A DNA stretch of 64,000 bases from Acidobacteriota bacterium (GTDB lineage Bacteria > Acidobacteriota > Blastocatellia > RBC074). Both the position numbers and the translations under genes were made by a program. Shown here piece by piece: positions 9,259-17,407 of the stretch. Positions within the stretch are counted from its first letter, which is position 1. Every line of letters begins with the position of its first letter. The notes beneath the pieces are model-generated. The model was not told the origin of the DNA. It was given only the letters and a program-made list of their open reading frames with translations, and did no database searches. Where the stretch lies: contig JAFDVL010000011.1 in the NCBI GenBank assembly GCA_018268995.1, positions 62,001 through 126,000 of the forward strand, given 5' to 3'.

Positions 9259-11757
9259 ATGATCCTTAACATCAGAGGCGTAGCAGGCAGCATACGCCAT
9301 ACAAAATATCTTCTGTTCACCCTTTCACTCCTCATCTTCAACTCCTTAACAATCCTGGCACAAGAACACAAAGGCGGCGGCGAAGCCAGTCTGGTATTGC
9401 CGGATTTATCAAAAGTCAATTTTCTGGGCGGCGTTAATGGTCACACCTTGTTACTGATTGGTTTGGTGGTCAGCGCGCTGGGAATGATTTTCGGCTTGAT
9501 GATCTACAATCAATTGAAAAATATGCCGGTACATAAATCAATGCTGGAAATCTCAGAGTTGATTTATGAAACCTGTAAAACCTATCTTGTCACGCAAGGC
9601 AAATTCATCCTTATCCTCGAAATCTTCATTGCCGTCATCATCGTGCTTTACTTTGGTGTGTTGTCGGGTCTGGGAGTCGTTCGCGTCGCGATCATTTTGC
9701 TCTTTAGTCTGGTGGGGATCGCGGGCAGCTACGGGGTTGCGTGGTTTGGGATTCGAGTGAACACCTTTGCCAATTCCCGTACGGCATTTGCGTCGCTCGG
9801 AGGCAAGCCGTATCCCATCTATGCTATTCCGCTGAAGGCTGGGATGAGCATCGGAATGCTGCTGATCTCAGTGGAATTGTTGATTATGCTTTTCATCCTG
9901 CTTTTTGTCCCTGGTGACTATGCAGGTCCTTGTTTCATCGGATTTGCCATTGGTGAATCTTTAGGCGCAGCAGCACTTCGTATCGCGGGTGGTATCTTTA
10001 CTAAGATTGCAGACATCGGTTCAGACTTAATGAAAATCGTCTTTAAGATTAAGGAAGACGATGCGCGCAATCCGGGCGTCATTGCGGACTGTACAGGCGA
10101 CAACGCGGGCGATTCGGTTGGCCCATCAGCAGACGGATTTGAAACCTATGGTGTGACGGGCGTCGCACTGATTTCATTCATTCTGTTAGCAGTGAAAGAC
10201 CCGACTGTCCAAGTGCAATTGCTGGTCTGGATTTTCGTGATGCGCATTATGATGGTCATCGCATCAGCAGGTTCATATTTTATCAATGAGATGCTGGCTA
10301 AAGGAAAATACGGCAACTCCGATGAAATGAACTTTGAAAAGCCGCTGACAAGCTTAGTGATGATTACCTCTGTCGTATCAATCATCCTGACTTTTGTGGT
10401 GTCGTATTTAATAGTTCCGACGCTTAGCGGAGATGCGACGTTGTGGTGGAAACTTTCGATCATCATTTCGTGCGGTACAGCAGCAGGCGCGATCATTCCT
10501 GAGATGGTCAAATGGTTCACATCCACTGAATCACGCCACGTCGGCGAAGTCGTCACGTCTTCAAAAGAAGGCGGCCCGTCACTAAATATCTTGTCAGGTT
10601 TGGTCGCGGGTAACTTCTCAGCTTATTGGCTGGGCATCGCCATCGTGATTTTGATGGCGATTGCGTATGGCGTCAGCACTGTTGGCTTAGCGGCGTTGAT
10701 GGCGGCTCCGGCAGTGTTCGCTTTCGGCCTTGTCGCGTTCGGATTCCTCGGCATGGGGCCGGTCACGATTGCGGTTGACTCCTATGGCCCGGTGACGGAC
10801 AACGCGCAATCGGTCTATGAGTTGTCGCTGATTGAGCAGGTTCCCAACATCGAAAATGAAGTCAAGAAAGACTTCGGTATAGATGTAAAATTCGAACGTG
10901 CCAAGCATTTGCTTGAAGAAAACGATGGCGCAGGCAATACATTCAAAGCGACCGCCAAACCCGTGTTGATCGGAACAGCAGTTGTCGGCGCAACGACGAT
11001 GATCTTCTCCATCATTCAGCTGTTACGCGGTGAGGAAATCGCCAAAGCCATAGCAGCAAGACTGACTGAAGCCGCAGGCACTGAGAAGTTTCTTGAAAGC
11101 CTATCGTTGTTGAATCCCTTGTTTTTACTAGGATTGGTTACAGGTGGTGCGATCATCTACTGGTTTACCGGCGCATCGACACAAGCCGTGACGACCGGAG
11201 CCTATCGCGCGGTCGAGTTCATCAAAGCGAATATCAAGCTGGAAGGTATTGAAAAAGCCTCGGTCGAAGACAGCAAAAAAGTCGTCGAAATTTGTACGGT
11301 CTATGCGCAAAAAGGCATGTTCAATATCTTCCTGACGGTGTTCTTCTCTTCTTTGGCCTTCGCGCTGGTTGATCCCTACTTCTTCATCGGCTATTTGATT
11401 TCGATTGCGATCTTCGGATTGTATCAAGCAATCTTTATGGCCAATGCCGGCGGCGCGTGGGACAACGCCAAGAAGATTGTCGAAGTCGAATTGAAAGCTA
11501 AAGGGACGCCGCTGCACGATGCAACAGTCGTTGGTGATACGGTTGGTGATCCGTTCAAAGATACCTCTTCGGTGGCAATGAATCCGGTCATCAAATTCAC
11601 GACGCTATTTGGATTACTGGCAGTGGAATTAGGATTGAAGCTTTCACAAAGTCAGGGCGCTGGCGTTAGTCACGTGCTGGCAGCGATCTTCTTCGTGATT
11701 TCGGTCTTCTTCGTCTGGCGGTCATTTTACGGCATGCGAATTGGATCAGAGAAATAA
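9259..11757 (+). CDS. hppA: Ion-pumping membrane pyrophosphatase, divergent subfamily
   Basis: Couples pyrophosphate hydrolysis to pumping H+ and/or Na+ across the membrane. The 832-residue protein is almost all membrane helices. The substrate-site motif reads DCTGDNAGDSVGPSADGFE where classical enzymes have DNVGDNVGDCAGMAADLFE, so it belongs to one of the divergent branches. The position that separates K+-dependent (Ala) from K+-independent (Lys) enzymes reads GNTFKATAK, with Lys, which hints at K+ independence. The second catalytic half is intact (VGDTVGDPFKDTSSVAMNP). A signal-like N-terminal helix precedes the core. A strong promoter lies upstream and a terminator downstream, so it is monocistronic. 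H+ versus Na+ use cannot be decided here. Confidence 0.93.
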   Translation: MILNIRGVAGSIRHTKYLLFTLSLLIFNSLTILAQEHKGGGEASLVLPDLSKVNFLGGVNGHTLLLIGLVVSALGMIFGLMIYNQLKNMPVHKSMLEISELIYETCKTYLVTQGKFILILEIFIAVIIVLYFGVLSGLGVVRVAIILLFSLVGIAGSYGVAWFGIRVNTFANSRTAFASLGGKPYPIYAIPLKAGMSIGMLLISVELLIMLFILLFVPGDYAGPCFIGFAIGESLGAAALRIAGGIFTKIADIGSDLMKIVFKIKEDDARNPGVIADCTGDNAGDSVGPSADGFETYGVTGVALISFILLAVKDPTVQVQLLVWIFVMRIMMVIASAGSYFINEMLAKGKYGNSDEMNFEKPLTSLVMITSVVSIILTFVVSYLIVPTLSGDATLWWKLSIIISCGTAAGAIIPEMVKWFTSTESRHVGEVVTSSKEGGPSLNILSGLVAGNFSAYWLGIAIVILMAIAYGVSTVGLAALMAAPAVFAFGLVAFGFLGMGPVTIAVDSYGPVTDNAQSVYELSLIEQVPNIENEVKKDFGIDVKFERAKHLLEENDGAGNTFKATAKPVLIGTAVVGATTMIFSIIQLLRGEEIAKAIAARLTEAAGTEKFLESLSLLNPLFLLGLVTGGAIIYWFTGASTQAVTTGAYRAVEFIKANIKLEGIEKASVEDSKKVVEICTVYAQKGMFNIFLTVFFSSLAFALVDPYFFIGYLISIAIFGLYQAIFMANAGGAWDNAKKIVEVELKAKGTPLHDATVVGDTVGDPFKDTSSVAMNPVIKFTTLFGLLAVELGLKLSQSQGAGVSHVLAAIFFVISVFFVWRSFYGMRIGSEK

Positions 11758-11783
11758 CGGCTTTAAGAGCAGAACAAGAAAAG

Positions 11784-11820
11784 GCCCGCGATGCTTATCC
11801 ACATCGCGGGCTTTATTTCA
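11784..11820 (+). terminator. Rho-independent terminator after hppA
   Basis: GCCCGCGATG at 11784-11793, 8-nt loop, CATCGCGGGC at 11802-11811, then TTTATTT. The run of A on the other side is weaker, but it may also serve the convergent CHRD gene. Confidence 0.88.
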
Positions 11821-11916
11821 TTCAGGGTCATCTTGAACGGTCAAATGACCAGGAAAAGAAGTGAAGTGAGATTGCTACCTTCTGTTGAGATAGATGACTC
11901 ACAGTGCCTAAATATT

Positions 11917-12462
11917 CTACTTACGCCGCTTTCTTAGCTTACCCGCAACCGAAGCCAATCCTGCTCCTAAGAGTAAGAGAGTTCCGGGTTCGGGTACTGC
12001 ATTCACGGGAATCAATTGCCCACGAATTTCACCACCTGGATTAGCGGCAGTGTGGATATTCACGTAAGCCTGCCCACTTAACATGCCTGCAAGTTGAGTG
12101 GCCGTTAAAGTGAAAGCGTAGTTAGCCAACGCCCCTGCCGTGCCATTAGCACTTGGTGTAATAAAAGCATCAAATGGCACGATAACTCCGGCATTAGCTG
12201 TCGGTGCTGCGCAACAGTGAATGTGACCGCCGGTAAACGCTCCCGTCAGACCACTAAAGCCAACGGTAATAGTCCCCTTGCCGGTGACAGTATCAAGTGT
12301 CACAGTGGCAGCGCCTGCACCTGTGACGTTTTTAGGCGGAACTTCATTTGCTCCAGATAATGTTGCGACTAAGGTAATAGTATCGGCTTTAGTAATGACA
12401 GGCAGTGCAGTAAGAAAGAGTAAGGTCAAAACCATCGCCGACAAAGATCTCGTGAGGGCCAT
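11917..12462 (-). CDS. CHRD-domain protein with PEP-CTERM sorting signal
   Basis: An exported 181-residue protein. A signal peptide (SAMVLTLLFLTALPVITKAD) is followed by a CHRD domain (SGANEVPP, HIHCCAAPTANAGVI, YVNIHTAANPGGEIRGQL), a beta fold of unclear function found in chordin and many bacterial surface proteins. The tail VPEPGTLLLLGAGLASVAG plus a basic KLRKRRK end is a textbook PEP-CTERM signal. Such signals are recognised by exosortase, so the protein is probably anchored or released into extracellular polymer. No exosortase gene is in the window. Confidence 0.9.
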   Translation of the reverse strand: MALTRSLSAMVLTLLFLTALPVITKADTITLVATLSGANEVPPKNVTGAGAATVTLDTVTGKGTITVGFSGLTGAFTGGHIHCCAAPTANAGVIVPFDAFITPSANGTAGALANYAFTLTATQLAGMLSGQAYVNIHTAANPGGEIRGQLIPVNAVPEPGTLLLLGAGLASVAGKLRKRRK

Positions 12463-12610
12463 AAATACCGTCCTTTCGGAAACTGGGATTGTTGTTTGTT
12501 AATTAGAATCTGACCCGCGATCAGAATATGCAGATTTTGCTATGCCGGTACTGTGAATTTATGCCTGAATCAAAAGAAGTGTCAAGCAATTTCCCCGTGA
12601 TTGAATACTA

Positions 12611-13897
12611 TTAAGCAAGGTTCATTTCGCTGCCTTCGGCGGAGTTCACCCATTCAGCCTTAAACTGTATCAACCCGTGTCGCTCTTGATCAGCAATCAT
12701 TGTTAGTTGATACATTTGATTATGAACATCAGCAGGGTCAGGCCAAAGCGGAGCATCGGCTTCTGTGTAAACCTTGAACGAGAGGAAATAACTATTTTGT
12801 GGTAAGTCGAGTTTAGGAAGTTGCAGGGAAAAAGTATTTTCACCCTGTCGCAGCGGTAAGGTTGCCGGATGCGTGTCGTAATTATTAACGCTTCCCATAA
12901 AAAAACCATCGAAGCGATGAATATCTATCGCAAAGACAGGCGCGCCATACTCTTGATCGGCTAGCAAAGATAATCGGATCGTCACATCTTCACCCGTTTT
13001 GAATAACCATTTCGCCTCGCCTTTTGCATCTAATAACTCAAGTTTTGAGAGGCGAATCCGACCATTGCCCCATCGGGAACCAATCAACTGCAAATCACGA
13101 ACAATTCCATCCGCCGCCGAATCCTGCGCCCGCTTTTCCATCTCTTGTGATACGGCATTGAGGCGTTCGTTCTCAAGCCGCTGGCAAAAGGCTTCATAAG
13201 CCGTGACGACCTCGCGCGCATCTCCTTGCATCGCCGTGCGCCCGTTTTCCAGCCACAGCGCATGCGTACAGAACCGCTGAATCAAACGAGGATCGTGTGA
13301 GACAAACAGCACGGTTTTTCCGGCTTTGCGGAAATGCTCAATCCGATCCAGCGATTTGCGTTGGAAGTACACATCACCAACCGACAAGGCTTCGTCAACG
13401 ATCAGCACATCCGGGTCAACGTGAATTGCCGCCGCAAAGGCCAGCCGCATAATCATTCCGGTTGAGTAGGTTTTGACAGGTTGATCTACAAAATCTTCCA
13501 GTTCAGCGAAACGCACGATGACATCCATTCGCTGGCGCATTTCTTCTTCGCTAAAGCCAAGAATTTGCCCGGAAAGTAGGATGTTTTCGCGGCCCGTGTA
13601 TTCGTGATTGAAGCCGCTGCCGAGTTCCAGCAATGCCGTCACGCGCCCTTCCACAGTCACTTCACCTTCGGTAGGTTGCAAGACGCCTGCGACGATTTGC
13701 AGGAGTGTCGTCTTCCCTGCCCCGTTGCGACCAATCACGCCTACGGTTTCGCCCGATGGAATTTCAAAGCTGACATCGCGCAAGGCCCAAAAATCACGAT
13801 GATATTTGCGCCTTCCTTGCAACAAGATTTCCTTAAGCCGCCCAGAAGGATTGTCGTAGATGCGATACAACTTGGAGATATTACGGACAGAAATCAC
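12611..13897 (-). CDS. ABC transporter ATPase, Wzt-like polysaccharide exporter with C-terminal carbohydrate-binding domain
   Basis: ATPase of an ABC-2 type polysaccharide exporter. Walker A is GRNGAGKTTLL, the signature is YSTGMIMRLAFA, Walker B is VLIVDEALSVGD and the switch histidine is in FVSHD. After about residue 240 comes a Wzt_C-like beta domain (RLSKLELLDAKGEAKW, FKTGEDVTIRLSL) that in Wzt reads the capped end of the glycan. The open frame extends 48 codons upstream into the glycosyltransferase gene; I place the start at the GTG 13897-13895, 7 bp after that gene's stop. The partner permease Wzm is not in the window. The length from this start is 428 residues. Confidence 0.85.
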   Translation of the reverse strand: MISVRNISKLYRIYDNPSGRLKEILLQGRRKYHRDFWALRDVSFEIPSGETVGVIGRNGAGKTTLLQIVAGVLQPTEGEVTVEGRVTALLELGSGFNHEYTGRENILLSGQILGFSEEEMRQRMDVIVRFAELEDFVDQPVKTYSTGMIMRLAFAAAIHVDPDVLIVDEALSVGDVYFQRKSLDRIEHFRKAGKTVLFVSHDPRLIQRFCTHALWLENGRTAMQGDAREVVTAYEAFCQRLENERLNAVSQEMEKRAQDSAADGIVRDLQLIGSRWGNGRIRLSKLELLDAKGEAKWLFKTGEDVTIRLSLLADQEYGAPVFAIDIHRFDGFFMGSVNNYDTHPATLPLRQGENTFSLQLPKLDLPQNSYFLSFKVYTEADAPLWPDPADVHNQMYQLTMIADQERHGLIQFKAEWVNSAEGSEMNLA

Positions 13898-13904
13898 GAG
13901 GATA

Positions 13905-15983
13905 TTATTGGTAGAGTTGTTCGGGGTAACGTTCGATATGCGAACTGACTTTGCGCCCCACAGCGAAAATATTATCGCCGCGCAGTTCTGCCGGAACAAA
14001 GGTGCTGGCAAGCAACTGTTCCAGCTCTGGGCTTGGCGCATGCCAGGAATTATGGGTCACTAATTCCACAACATCAAAGCCGCTTGCTTCCAGTACGACT
14101 TTGACATCCGCCGGGGAGTATTCACGATTGTGCCGATCACCCAAACCGTAAAAGGCATTCTCGCGGTTGTAATGTCCAAACAGATAAGGACTCTGCCCCC
14201 GCAAAGCTGCCTGAATGCTGACAGCACTGGTGATGTTTGGCGTAGTGATAATTGCCAGTCCGTCCCATTTCAGCACGCGATTGATTTCCGTCATCATGTG
14301 CATTGGGTCTTCGGCCAAATGCTCAATCAATTCACAGCACAACACCACATCGAAATACTCATCTTCAAATGGGAAGCGCTCGCCTTCAACATTCAATCGA
14401 ATCAGATCAAACCGCAGATCTTCTCCAGTTTTGGCATTGCGGATGTGCTGCGGTTTTCGTTGCGGCTCTCCGTGCCAGAAGGCAGTTGTACTAATTTCTG
14501 CGTATTTGCCATAATGATGAAGTAAAGGCGGAAATTGCAGGTAGCTGCTCAACTCAAGCAACCGTTGCGACCCATCCCCTTTCGGAATCAGTTTCAGCGT
14601 ATCTATTAGACGACGGCGATGCTCAAAAATGTACCCTCGCGCCGCCTCATCAGCAAACCAATCCAGCAAATCATTCAATGCCTCATCAGCATCGCATTCG
14701 ATATTCGGTGTCGGTTTGCTCTGCCGAATGGTAACAGGTTTTACGGGCCGCTCATGTACGACTTGTTTGGCAAAATCCAGATATTGGGCCGCACAGCGTT
14801 TGATGTCGCATTCACGCCGCGCCCAATTCATCGCCTGCGTACTGAGCTGTTTCCGCAACATGGGTTGAAATGCCAGCCGTCGCAGTTGCTGATAAAGGGT
14901 CTGCTCTTCTTCATCACCCACCGGAACTTTGAGGCAAATCTCATCAGGCAATTCGCCGTAATGACCATAGTCAGAAACAATCACCGGCTTTCCAGCGCCA
15001 AGCGTGCGGATCAGCGTACCAGAGGTTTCGCCTGCGGTCGGGTAACGAAGATTGACGACAATATCAACCGCTTTCAGGTAAGTAAAAAACTCTTGTTCAT
15101 TCACATAACCTGTGACCGTAACATAATCATCCAGGTCCAGTTCAGAAATCAGTGGCGCAATACTTTGTGCCCAATGGTCTTCGCCAACAATTACCAACAA
15201 AGCATTCGGCACAACCGACAGTAATTGCTGAAAGGCCTTGACCAAAATCGGTAAGCGTTTGACTTCGGTCACATATCCAAATGCACCAACAATCAACTTA
15301 TCAGCTGGCAGATGAAGCGTGGCGCGACATTCGTCAGCTGACCAAGAATCCAATTCATAAATCTGAGGTGCCAGATGATGCGGAATTACCTTTACCAGTG
15401 GCGGTTCAGCCAACGCGCCCGGTTGTCGCTTCACAAGGTCTATGTCGTCAGGAATTTCCAAATGTGCGGCAGCAAATTCATTATGAACAATAATTCCAAG
15501 GCTGCGTGCGACGATTGGGTAATTTAGCGGCATCAGAAACTGCTGAAACTGACTGCCAAGCCCTCGCTCGCGTGTATCGGCCAGCACTGCCCCACTGCGT
15601 CCGTATGTCTGAAACATGATCCGGCGATAGGCTTCCAGATCGCCTCGATCCAAAGTCTTGAGCGCAATCAAGTGATGCAAACAATGTTCGTGCAACACAA
15701 CCAGACCTGGATATTCCATTGCTAGATCATAGACAAATTCGTGATATGGGTTATTGCCCTGGTGATAGATGCAAAGATCAAATGGGCGTTCAGCATGCAT
15801 TCCCTTGAAATGCATGACATCGCGGACCTGATACGGGCGATTCCGATTGGAGCGAATCTCGCGTTCGTGCTCTACAAAAACAGTGATGTCTGCGCCCGCT
15901 GCAAGATGTGGCAACAGCTCGGCGTTGTAATCAGCAATGCCGGATTTACTGGGTGGAAGCGGAGTGAAATAGGCGAGACGCAT
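13905..15983 (-). CDS. Fused GT4 glycosyltransferase and SAM-dependent methyltransferase
   Basis: A 692-residue two-domain enzyme. The first about 400 residues are a GT-B fold GT4 glycosyltransferase (RLAYFTPLPPSKSGIADYN at the start; IVGAFGYVTEVKRLPILVKA; YPTAGETSGTLIRTLGAGKPVIVSD). After a linker, residues about 470-680 form a class I methyltransferase (FPFEDEYFDVVLCCELIEHL, MMTEINRVLKWDGLAIITTPN). With the Wzt-like ATPase right downstream, a role in extending and methyl-capping a surface glycan is a reasonable inference. A GTG one codon upstream is possible; the ATG at 15983 is preferred. Confidence 0.85.
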   Translation of the reverse strand: MRLAYFTPLPPSKSGIADYNAELLPHLAAGADITVFVEHEREIRSNRNRPYQVRDVMHFKGMHAERPFDLCIYHQGNNPYHEFVYDLAMEYPGLVVLHEHCLHHLIALKTLDRGDLEAYRRIMFQTYGRSGAVLADTRERGLGSQFQQFLMPLNYPIVARSLGIIVHNEFAAAHLEIPDDIDLVKRQPGALAEPPLVKVIPHHLAPQIYELDSWSADECRATLHLPADKLIVGAFGYVTEVKRLPILVKAFQQLLSVVPNALLVIVGEDHWAQSIAPLISELDLDDYVTVTGYVNEQEFFTYLKAVDIVVNLRYPTAGETSGTLIRTLGAGKPVIVSDYGHYGELPDEICLKVPVGDEEEQTLYQQLRRLAFQPMLRKQLSTQAMNWARRECDIKRCAAQYLDFAKQVVHERPVKPVTIRQSKPTPNIECDADEALNDLLDWFADEAARGYIFEHRRRLIDTLKLIPKGDGSQRLLELSSYLQFPPLLHHYGKYAEISTTAFWHGEPQRKPQHIRNAKTGEDLRFDLIRLNVEGERFPFEDEYFDVVLCCELIEHLAEDPMHMMTEINRVLKWDGLAIITTPNITSAVSIQAALRGQSPYLFGHYNRENAFYGLGDRHNREYSPADVKVVLEASGFDVVELVTHNSWHAPSPELEQLLASTFVPAELRGDNIFAVGRKVSSHIERYPEQLYQ

Positions 15984-15991
15984 CACAACAG

Positions 15992-16870
15992 TCAGGAATT
16001 CACAGTGGAAACTTGCGCGGTGGAAACACCATTCATCGCCTTGTACCGATACAGATACAAACCAAGCGCGCCAAAGAAAATCAGCACTGCGACAAATTGC
16101 GAAGTGGAAAGCCCCAGCACTGCTCCGCGCGGATCATCGCGCCAGAATTCAATAATGAATCGAGCAATGGCATATAGAAAAGCATAAGCCAGTACAATTT
16201 GCCCATAAAACTTGCGCTTACGCGCCATCACCAATAAGACCACGAAAATAATCAGGGTGGCTACGGTCTCATAAAGCTGGACAGGATGTAAATGCACTGG
16301 CGCATTCAAACCACCAAGCCGTTGCGCCCATTCTTGCTGGATGGCCAAAGGCAAATGCTCCACTATCGTCGGAACACTGGTCGTCTCGTGGCCTTTGTCT
16401 GTGAAATGAATTCCAAGAAATGAAGTCGTAGGTTTTCCCCAGCAACAACCCGCGCTAAAACATCCCAATCGGCCTATCGCTTGCCCAATCGCAATGCCCG
16501 GTGCAAATGCATCTGCTGTCCGCCACCAGGGCAATTTATAAATGCGCATCACGACAATCGAAGCGATCACAGCTCCGATAAAGCCGCCGTAAAAGACGCC
16601 CATCGAGCGCAAAAAGTCTAATGAAAAAAACTGCCGCCAGTCACCCTTGAAATCATCCCAATCCGTCACAATCATCAACAGCTTTGAGCCAACCAAGGAT
16701 GCCACCAGTACCCAAAGTCCCAAATCATAGAGGCGATTTTTGTCTAACTTATCCTGCGAAGCCTGCCGCCCCATGACATAAAGCCCAGCCAAAAATGCGA
16801 TGGCAATCAACGCGCCGTAGGTATTGACCGTAAAATCCAAGCCGGGAATTTTGAATAGTTCAGGAAACAT
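15992..16870 (-). CDS. lgt: Prolipoprotein diacylglyceryl transferase
   Basis: Transfers diacylglycerol from phosphatidylglycerol to the lipobox cysteine of prolipoproteins, the first step of lipoprotein maturation. The 292-residue integral membrane protein has the Lgt signature GQAIGRLGCFSAGCCWGKPT with its invariant arginine, and the upstream GVFYGGFIGA segment. The order ileS-lspA-lgt places both lipoprotein-processing enzymes together. The start at 16870 (ATG) gives MFPELFKIPGLDF, normal for the family. Confidence 0.95.
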   Translation of the reverse strand: MFPELFKIPGLDFTVNTYGALIAIAFLAGLYVMGRQASQDKLDKNRLYDLGLWVLVASLVGSKLLMIVTDWDDFKGDWRQFFSLDFLRSMGVFYGGFIGAVIASIVVMRIYKLPWWRTADAFAPGIAIGQAIGRLGCFSAGCCWGKPTTSFLGIHFTDKGHETTSVPTIVEHLPLAIQQEWAQRLGGLNAPVHLHPVQLYETVATLIIFVVLLVMARKRKFYGQIVLAYAFLYAIARFIIEFWRDDPRGAVLGLSTSQFVAVLIFFGALGLYLYRYKAMNGVSTAQVSTVNS

Positions 16871-16903
16871 GCAATTAGCGCCAGTTCATCTCTGGCGTGA
16901 TTT

Positions 16904-17404
16904 TCAGCCTTCCGTGGTTTGTGCCTGAGAGACTTTTTCCTCTCGAATCATTTCCAGTGCTAACAAAAAAGCACCTACGCAGATGGATGCGTCTGCGATA
17001 TTAAACGTTGGCCAGGTATATTTTTCGTACCAATGAAAATCTATGAAATCCACTACCTCGCCCAGACGCACACGATCAATCAAGTTGCCGACGATGCCAG
17101 CTAACAGGAAGGAAAGCGCCAGATTCATCCGACGACTGTTCGCTGCCGAGCGAATCAAGTAATAGCTAACTCCGATTGCTGCAATTGCCGAAATCGAAGC
17201 CAGGATCCATTTGGTTTCAAATTGGCTGTCGGCAAAAAGGCTAAAAGCCACACCGCGATTGCGCGCATAGGTAAACCGAAAGAAATCAGGAATGATTTCC
17301 ATCGTATCTATGTATTGCAGCTTCGCTGACGCCCAAGCTTTTGACGCCTGATCAAGAATCAGCACGACAATGGCAATGATGAAGTAGGTGAGTTTGTTAT
17401 TCAT
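16904..17404 (-). CDS. lspA: Lipoprotein signal peptidase (signal peptidase II)
   Basis: Aspartic membrane protease that cleaves the signal peptide of diacylated prolipoproteins. Its 166 residues carry four membrane helices and both catalytic regions: GNLIDRVRLGEVVDFIDF and FNIADASICVGAFLL. The early motif LDQASKAWA is also typical. It starts 3 bp after the ileS stop, the classical ileS-lspA pairing, and is followed 33 bp later by lgt. Confidence 0.96.
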   Translation of the reverse strand: MNNKLTYFIIAIVVLILDQASKAWASAKLQYIDTMEIIPDFFRFTYARNRGVAFSLFADSQFETKWILASISAIAAIGVSYYLIRSAANSRRMNLALSFLLAGIVGNLIDRVRLGEVVDFIDFHWYEKYTWPTFNIADASICVGAFLLALEMIREEKVSQAQTTEG

Positions 17405-17407
17405 CGC

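Noticed and set aside
13898..14041. 48-codon N-terminal extension of the ABC ATPase
   Set aside because: It would overlap the end of the glycosyltransferase-methyltransferase gene, adds no family-like sequence, and the GTG at 13897 gives a normal N-terminus.
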